Shown one piece after another: positions 37,201 to 46,200 of a stretch of 64,000 nucleotides of DNA. How positions within the stretch are numbered: the first letter of the stretch is position 1; every line of letters starts with the position of its first letter. The notes under the pieces are model-generated. The model saw only the letters and a program-made list of their open reading frames with translations. It ran no database searches and had not been told where the DNA came from. Location: the NCBI GenBank assembly GCA_964034945.1, contig OZ035960.1:53252706-53316705 (forward strand), read 5' to 3'. Position numbers and translations under genes: made by a program. Source of the stretch: Chrysopilus asiliformis. Its lineage: Eukaryota; Arthropoda; Insecta; Diptera; Rhagionidae.

Positions 37201-40200
37201 CCTTTAATCTTTACTAAATCTCTTTGTTTATGAATTTTTATTTTAAAGGCTCTATATAAGGGATACGCAACTAGATTTTTTGGCGGGCCAAATATAAAAT
37301 TTGAGGTTATACCGCGGGCCGCAGCAAATAAATTTAGAACTTCATTTTTTTGCCGTCGCGTCCGCCCAACAGAACGACGCAGAACCAAAATTTTTGCAAC
37401 TAGTAACGATTGTGCTTGACCGGTAAAAAAAAATTCGGCGTTATGTGCTAATAATTCAATTTATTTTAAATTTTTTCTACGGGTTAAGCTTGGACGTCGC
37501 GGGCCGAATCGGAAAGCCTCGGGCCGCCAGTTGCGTATCCCTGCTCTATATTATTCAACATACGTAATTTGAGAAGCCGAAGAGAGCCCTAAAATTATTT
37601 TCTAGTTATTTTAAGCAATGATTGAGTTTCATTTAACAGTTCTAATAAAATTACGGTAACAAAAAACTAATTCGACAATTATTGTAAGACAAATTTCCAT
37701 TCGTTATACAAATTTTTGGTCGAAGTAATTTAATAGCCCTCATTTTCTGTGGTTTCATTTTTCCAACAATCTATTTTACAAATTTCATTAACTTACTATT
37801 GAGTTTTAGTGGTAAGCTATCAACGCCCTCGCAACCTCTATTATCAGCTACCCGAGCATTAATCATAAGAGAAATTCCTGGAATTAAATCACCATCGAAA
37901 TGAATTTCCGTGTTTCCTTCTACTATTTCGTGAATTGATGGAAGTGGGCTGATTCCAATGAAATCGCAGATGTGCTTTAATATCTTTGGAGGTCCACCCC
38001 ATGCTAATGATGGATTGCCCGGAACATATACTCTGAAAAAGTGATAAATAGAATTACAGTTATTTTTTTTATTGCCACTAAAAGTGTCATGAGTTTAATT
38101 GAAATTTAATTCGAATTGTCGTCCTACCTTATACAAACTCTGTGCAGTCTAACATTATGTGGTATGTCCCAATTTGCGGAATTATTTTGGGGGTGTACAA
38201 TCCAAGTAACATTAATTGAATTATTTGTTAAGATAATAGCTGTTGTATTTATTGTAGGGAGAAATATCCTATGTCGACATGAGCATATCGTTCCAACGCA
38301 ATCTAGGAAAAAAGGTAAAGATTATCAATTTATTTATTATTTTTCCAAAAAAAAAGAAAACTACGATTTTTGTAAAACTTATTTATTTACAAAAAATTTC
38401 AAGTCGCTAAGTCAACGCTTTCTCGAGTCATTTAAGATACGTATAATGGACAGACCGACAGACAGATGCACAGGCATCCTCATAATTTTGCCTGACAAGG
38501 ATTTCGTACTAATCAGAAATTCTCTATCCGCCCCCGTTCTCGAGTCGGTCTCCATCATGAATACAATACTTCCTCTCTAAATAAGAGGAAGGTAAAAATT
38601 AGTTTCTCGGAAATGTAGTATACTAAAAGTTTCCTTTTTTTGGTAATTTCAGAAAATACAAGTTCTGACCCCAAGGGTTCCTGGACAAAAGTCTCGTTTT
38701 TAATAAGAGCTTGTTTTTAAACAGTTTTTTTTCTTATTTTTGTTTCTGATTGTAAAAACTTTTTACACTATATAAAAACAGAAACTTTGTAAAATAATAA
38801 CCTTTAATTGAAAAACCTTATGAGGATATTCTGCTAAAATGGAGAAAAATGATTTTTGAAACTTCTTAAAGAACATCTAATGAATAAAAAAAACTTTTTA
38901 ATAATTTATAAGCATTAAAATATATTTATATAGACCAAATTTTTCCTGATAATTAAAATATTAGCCCTATTTTTAATTAGCTTCTTAGTCTTCTTCCAGA
39001 ACTTTGAAATTAGTTTTATAGTGAAAAAGTTATAAGTGCAGATTTCTAATGAAAAATTCATCTCCACATAAAATATTTTTAAAGTGTTTACAAGAGAATC
39101 CTGTATTATAAATCAAAAAATCTTGGATAAAATTCCAATCAAAATTGGATTACACTGAACCTATATGTAATCTAATGTAATATTCGAATCCAAAAATAGG
39201 TATGAATAATTTTTAATTTTTTTATTTTTTGGTTTAATTTAGTTTTAAAGTTTACAGTTTTGATTAAATTATACATATTAATATTGAAGGTATTTAAATT
39301 CAATATAAAGGGTCTTTCAACAAGGACATAACCATTTTGTATTTAAATAAAACACAGAATAATTGAGATATCGGGCTGAAATTTATTCCAGGTGTAGTGG
39401 ACATGTCACATTTAAGTATGAAATTCGATGTCGTTCATATGGCCACCGCGAGCATTGCACTGATTGATTCTTTGGAGGCAATTTCATTCCACACATATCG
39501 GCCGGAACGTTGGCAATTTCGCGGTCGATATTGTTTTTGAGCTCCTCTACCGTTGTTGGCTTGTTGTCATAAACCAACGACTTAACATAACCCCATAAAA
39601 AGAAATCCAACGGCGTTAAATCGCATGAGCGAGGTGGCCATTCGACCGGACCATTTCTCGAGATTACACGATTACCGAACTTCTCCTTCAATAGATCAAT
39701 TGTTTCACCAGCTGTGTGGAATGTGGTACCATCTTGTTGGAACCACATATCACTGATGTCAAGTCCATCCAATTCTGGCCGAAAATAGTCTTCCAACATT
39801 GCATGATAGCGAACTCCATTGACCGTAACATGGCGATCATTTTCATATAATACGGTCCAATCACACCTCCGGCATGAAATCCACACCACACGGTCAATTT
39901 TTGTAGATGCAATGGAGTCTTTTAAAGCACATGTGGGTTTGTTGCTGTCCAATAATGCATATTTTGCTTATTGACAAAGCCATTAAGCCAAAAATGAGCT
40001 TCATCGCTGAAGATGATTTTCGATGAAATTCAGGATTTTCTTCAAACTTTTTTATTAAAAGTGATTAAAATATTGGGGAAAAAAATATTAAAATATTTTC
40101 GATAATTCGCATGTATTAAATTCTAATCCAAAATTGTATTACAATTACGTCAATATAAATTTTGGATTGAAAAGTACTCCAGGATTTTTTGCCATGCACG

Positions 40201-43200
40201 TAATTTTTTTGCAGTTTGAAAGGCATCGAAGTGCAAAAAAAATCCATTGAGAATTATCGAGTACCAAACGTCAAAACATAGTTAGATTTTGGAAGAGATA
40301 ATGGACTTTTAAGATTTGAGGGAAAATTACGGAAAACTGTTCGAACAAATGGTTTTTTTTTTCGTTTTCTTGTAAAACTATTAAATCAGAAACTAATTTA
40401 CAGCAACAGATTTTCGTCGCAGTAATAGTAAAAATACGTTTTCAAGACGATATTATACTACCTCATACAAATAATGAATAAAATGGGATATGTTCCAAGA
40501 TCGCGCTGAAATCTTATGGAATTTCGATGGAGTGAAATGGAAACTTTTTTTTCCTGAAAAACACTGTACCTTTTGAATTTGAAAACGGAGAAAATTAAAA
40601 TGAATTAGATTCGATGGCTTGGAATGATACGGATGTTCTTAGATATCTTGACCGGAAGGATTCCCTTCTTTTCTGACAACGGTTTCCTGGTATGAACGGT
40701 TTTTAAGCTCTAAAAATATTAAAATGAAAAAAAAAATCATTTTTCCCCACAACCCTTCACAATTAGTCTGCCTTGAATACAAAAAAATATCTGATGTGAA
40801 CAACACTTGGCTTTCTTATATTAACCACTAGCTTGCATACCCGTCGTTGCCGGGTTAAGTTTTTTCAAATTTTTTTTATGGTCTATGTTGGAGCTAAACT
40901 TCAGACTGATCGGCTCGGTAGTTTCCCCGCGAAAGGGTAACATAGAGGAAGAGCTAAGTTTCGAGATTACTTTGAAAGAGGAACAGACAGACAGACACCA
41001 ACTCATTTTTATATATTAGTATGATTAGTATGATTACCTCTTCAATTTTAACAAAAATATACGTAAAAAAATTCACCTAAGGTGCAATATTTCGAGAATG
41101 GTAGAAGATAGTGATTTACCGTTAAGGGCAAACATCGAGAAAACTTAATTCTTTCGTAATAAGTCTTTTCGAAAAACCATTAGTTTGCAAGCAATTTGCA
41201 AAAATCTAATTTTTTACTTAATAATGTGAATATCTCTATAACGAATAAATATAAAAATTGATTGTCAAAAACAAGTTGTGGGAACTATTATTTATTTTCA
41301 TTTATTCCTTTTACAACACCACAAAAACCCGTTAGTTTTCAAGAAAACGCCAAAAACTGAATTCTTAAAAATAACGGTAAATCTCGATAACGGTTTCAGA
41401 TATGGAGTTTTTGTGAAGAACAAAAATCTAAATTTTACTATCCTCAATTTCCATCATATGGACACCTTCTCGGTCAAAACCTAATCCCTAATCATTAGTA
41501 GAAAAAGTCAAAAATTGCGTCTGATACACGATAATTCTCAAGGGACGATATGTAATTTGAAAATAAAGATTTTACGTTTTACTCACCAGGTACTATAACG
41601 GTCACGTTTGTTTTCCGTAAAACTTTTGAAATGCCAGTGACTTTGACCGAGTATTCACATCCTGCATCTATTGTGCATTCATCGTGTTCTATCTTTGAAG
41701 TAGTGTATGTTGGTAATATGATTTCTGTTGTATTCTTTATTAAATAATAATTAATTTTTTTAAAATTCATTGTATTGTATTCATGTTAGTATTTACCTCT
41801 GGTAATCCATACGCCACACATGATTTCTCATGGCAACCAATTTTTGATAGCGGGGTAATTACAACATCATATTTACTCTCTGTATTAAAATAATTGCAGT
41901 GTTATTTAATTTTTTGAAAATCAACACACTTACTAATTGTTCCATCTGGTTTCCATCGGACTTTGATCTGCAGGGTTTCGTTGTTAAACATTATTACGTC
42001 AGCTGTATTGAAAAAAACAGAAAAGTAAAATGTTATTCACGAAATTATTACCCTAAACTTATCCCCTTTTAAGTTGAATACAAAAAATCAAAATTAAAAT
42101 ATTTTAATAAGATTTGTTTTGAGTTCATTAGTCAAAGTAAACATTGGGAAAATTAATAACACAACAAATTAATGAGGGCAAAGACGACAGATTTATAGAA
42201 AGAAGGTCACATATTTTAAGATGACAAAAAGTTGAATTGAGTTTTTGGTAAAAAGCACTTTTGGTCTATTCAAGCCGACCTTTAGTAAAGAATTACATTC
42301 CCAACTAGCATTTTTAATGCTCGGATCGTATCGGTTACTACACTATCAAGTGACATTTACCTACGACAGGAACTATTAGATACATTTGAGATACTTGTAT
42401 CCCACTAAAATTGGGATTGCAGTATATGCACGCCTCTAAAACTTCTTCGGCAACTTGGATAAAGCGTCTCAAACGAGATCCAAATTCGCATCCGATCGTC
42501 TTTTACTAATACAAATAAATATTCCCAAAAAACTGATTGCTTTCTTTTAGAAATGGCTTGACATTTACAAATTCTTATCAAGTAAAACTAATATTGGATG
42601 TTAATATGTATTCGGAGTGAAATGTATTTGGACTTGAAGTTTATGGCATAATAATAATACAAGTGTCATTGAAAAATTAAATTGTAAAATGAAATTGTAA
42701 TATGAATCTTTTTTAAATGAAACTGTTAAATTGAATTGTATCAAGGGCCTGATAAAACCGACAAGGTTCGTAGGCCAAAAAAAAATTTTTTTATTATTTT
42801 TATTCGGCCCTATTCCAGAATCCGTCGTAGCTACGATTTTCGGAGAATTCGTGAAAATGGTATTCCACGATCCGTAGGAATTAAATTAATTTCGAAAACA
42901 TTACGAATCGGAATATTTGGTATCATAGAATCCGACGGAATCGATCTTTTGACAGCTAAACCTACGAAAAAAATTTCGCTTCGTAGATCGAGTAGCAACT
43001 TCATTTTCTTATTATTTAAACTCAATTTATGGCCTGAATTGTACAACAAAAAGCAATTTTAACATTTTTATTTGTTTATTTAGTATAAATGTAACTTTTA
43101 ACAAATTAAGAGGAATTATTTTAGAAAAAAGAGCAATGTGAGTATTCCTAAGTATTCGCTATTTGTTGTCGTTTCGTTTCACTATTAAAGTCCTTCGCTT

Positions 43201-46200
43201 CGATAAATCTTCTTCCAGACACAAAATTGCAAACGCTGCAGAATCCATTTTTTTTTTTTTTTTTTTGAATTTGATTTAGGTTGGTCGAGCAAAGCTATAT
43301 GACCATGTGTCTAAGATAATCATCTCTCACTACACATGAATGGTGCAGCGAGTAGGTTTTTTACGATACCACATGTGCGCCATGAAAATGGCGACATGTC
43401 TGAACTGGCTTGTACAGTCGGAATCACGACCGACACCCGAGCCCCCCTGGAACACACAACTCTGCACTCTAAAGACACTCCAAGATGGCGATTCCTCCGA
43501 CCGGAACCAATCTCGACCACCTCCAACGGCAACTCGAGAGAGACTCGAATCCATTATTAACAACAATTTTTAGTTTTAAGTCAAGAAAGTGACATTTTTC
43601 ACGAAACTATTCCATGTCAGAAATCTATTCCTTATGAGTTTTGCATAGGGACCTTTTTACAAAGACATTCATTTTTCGAAGTCAGATTTTAATCTGGCAC
43701 CACTAAGTTCAATTCCGTTCGGATCGTGGAATACTGATTTCTTCGTATTCGTAACGTAGTTAGTTTTTCGTAATAAAGCTACGACGGATTCTGGAATCGG
43801 GCCGATTATTATTATTAATACAAGTGTGAATAAAGGAACTGAAATGTGCTTGGAAAGAATACAGTGCCCCGATTGTGAAATAATTGAAAGAAAGGTGAAA
43901 TTTTTATTTGTTGTGTTTTTTACTCAATTTGTGACTCATTTTTTTGAAGTTTCCATCCTTAATAATAATTTTTGTGTTAAACTTTCAAATCTAAACATCG
44001 TTCTGTGCTATTATGAAAAACTTAATTAAAATTTTCATGATTGAATGCATCGTCACAATAAAGTTGCGAATGATATATCAGGGTTTCAAAAACTATGTAA
44101 AAAATGTAAGTGACTATTTGAACATTTTCTTGACTTGTGTTTCGATTTCCCATTTGATCGTCGAAAATGTTGAAAAGGAAGGATAAGTCAAGTAAGTGAA
44201 TGCTTGAAAATAATGTAAAAACATACTCATATTCGGAAGGATTTAGAACTTTATCGTAAAATGTGAAATTCGTATTGGAATGACATTTCCCCTTCGACCA
44301 ACAGTTTTGTGTCAATTTCCCGTCTCGGTAAATTTATGTTTCGTGGTTTTTTACTCTCCTGTACATAAGACTTTATTGAAAAAAGGGTATATGAGTTTTG
44401 ATTCCCACGTTTGTAAACTATGGAAGTTGTAAACTATGGAAGTAGTTTTGCAAACATCGAGGTATCGTTGAAAAACATCGAGTTTTATCTCCGTTGCACA
44501 CTTCAACTAAGCTATGTGAGCGAGGCTAGCTATAGTTACCAGAGTTGGGCGGATTCAATTCAAAATTGAATGCATTCAAAATTCCATTCCCATTCACTTA
44601 CTGAATGGTATTTGAAATTGTCACTCCATTACCATTCAGTAGTGAATGGTAATGGCCAAAAAATTCAACTCTCCATTCACTGAATGGGAATGTCAATCCA
44701 TTTCCATTCCCATTCGATTTGAGTTGATATTTTATGATTTTAAGTGAATGGTAATTCAATTTAGTCAAATGATTTTTTTATATGGAAAAATGCTCGAAAT
44801 CGATCGAAATGAGGGAAAAGTTAATTTGCCTCAAAACGACAGGACCGATTTTTATGATCCATATCACATTGGATAGGGATCAGTGTGGCCTATAGTACTA
44901 GATATGAGGCATTCTGGAAAAACCAAAATGGCGGCTGTTAGACGACATTTTGTCCAAAATACCCCTATAAAGGCCCATCAAGATAGGTATCAAATGAAAG
45001 AGCTCTGGAAGAAACTTACAAATATCTATATCATGGGTATCAAAAAACCAAAATGGCGGCTGTTAGACGACATTTTGTCCAAAATACCCCAATAAAGACC
45101 CATCAAGATGGGTATCAAATGAAAGAGCTCTGGAAGAAACTTACAAATATCTATATCATGGGTATCAAAAAAACAAAATGGCGGCTGTTAGACGACATTT
45201 TGTCCAAATTACCCCAATAAAGACCCATTAAGATGGATATCAAATGAAAGAGCTCTGGAAGAAACTTATAAATATCTATAACATATTTATCAAAAACCAA
45301 AATGGCGGCTATTAGACGCCATTTTGTCCAAAATACCCCAATAAAGACCCATCAAGATGGGTATCAAATGAAAGAGCTCTGGAGGAAACTTATAAATATC
45401 CATAACATGGTTATCAAAAAAAAGAAAATGGCGACCAAACACCGTAATAAAGATCCATCAAGATGGGTATCAAATGAAAGAGTTTGGGAGGAAACTTATA
45501 AATCCCTATGTTTTATTTTTTTTTTGAAGAAACAATTGACTTATTTTTTATTTTATTCAATTTTGCTTTCATTATCACTAATTTTTCATGAAAGCAAAAT
45601 TGAATAAAATAAAAAATAAGTCAATTGTTTCTTCAAAAAAAAAATAAAACATAGGGATTTATAAGTTTCCTCCCAAACTCTTTCATTTGATACCCATCTT
45701 GATGGATCTTTATTACGGTGTTTGGTCGCCATTTTCTTTTTTTTGATAACCATGTTATGGATATTTATAAGTTTCCTCCAGAGCTCTTTCATTTGATACC
45801 CATCTTGATGGGTCTTTATTGGGGTATTTTGGACAAAATGGCGTCTAATAGCCGCCATTTTGGTTTTTGATAAATATGTTATAGATATTTATAAGTTTCT
45901 TCCAGAGCTCTTTCATTTGATATCCATCTTAATGGGTCTTTATTGGGGTAATTTGGACAAAATGTCGTCTAACAGCCGCCATTTTGTTTTTTTGATACCC
46001 ATGATATAGATATTTGTAAGTTTCTTCCAGAGCTCTTTCATTTGATACCCATCTTGATGGGTCTTTATTGGGGTATTTTGGACAAAATGTCGTCTAACAG
46101 CCGCCATTTTGGTTTTTTGATACCCATGATATAGATATTTGTAAGTTTCTTCCAGAGCTCTTTCATTTGATACCTATCTTGATGGGCCTTTATAGGGGTA

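Noticed and set aside
41579..41770. 63-codon minus-strand ORF starting MNFKK
   Set aside because: Most of it is receptor exon 5; the first residues are intron 4 sequence and the ATG is not a real start.
42736..43573. Protein-coding genes of 70-108 codons
   Set aside because: Overlapping ORFs on both strands inside a terminal-repeat element, without domains.
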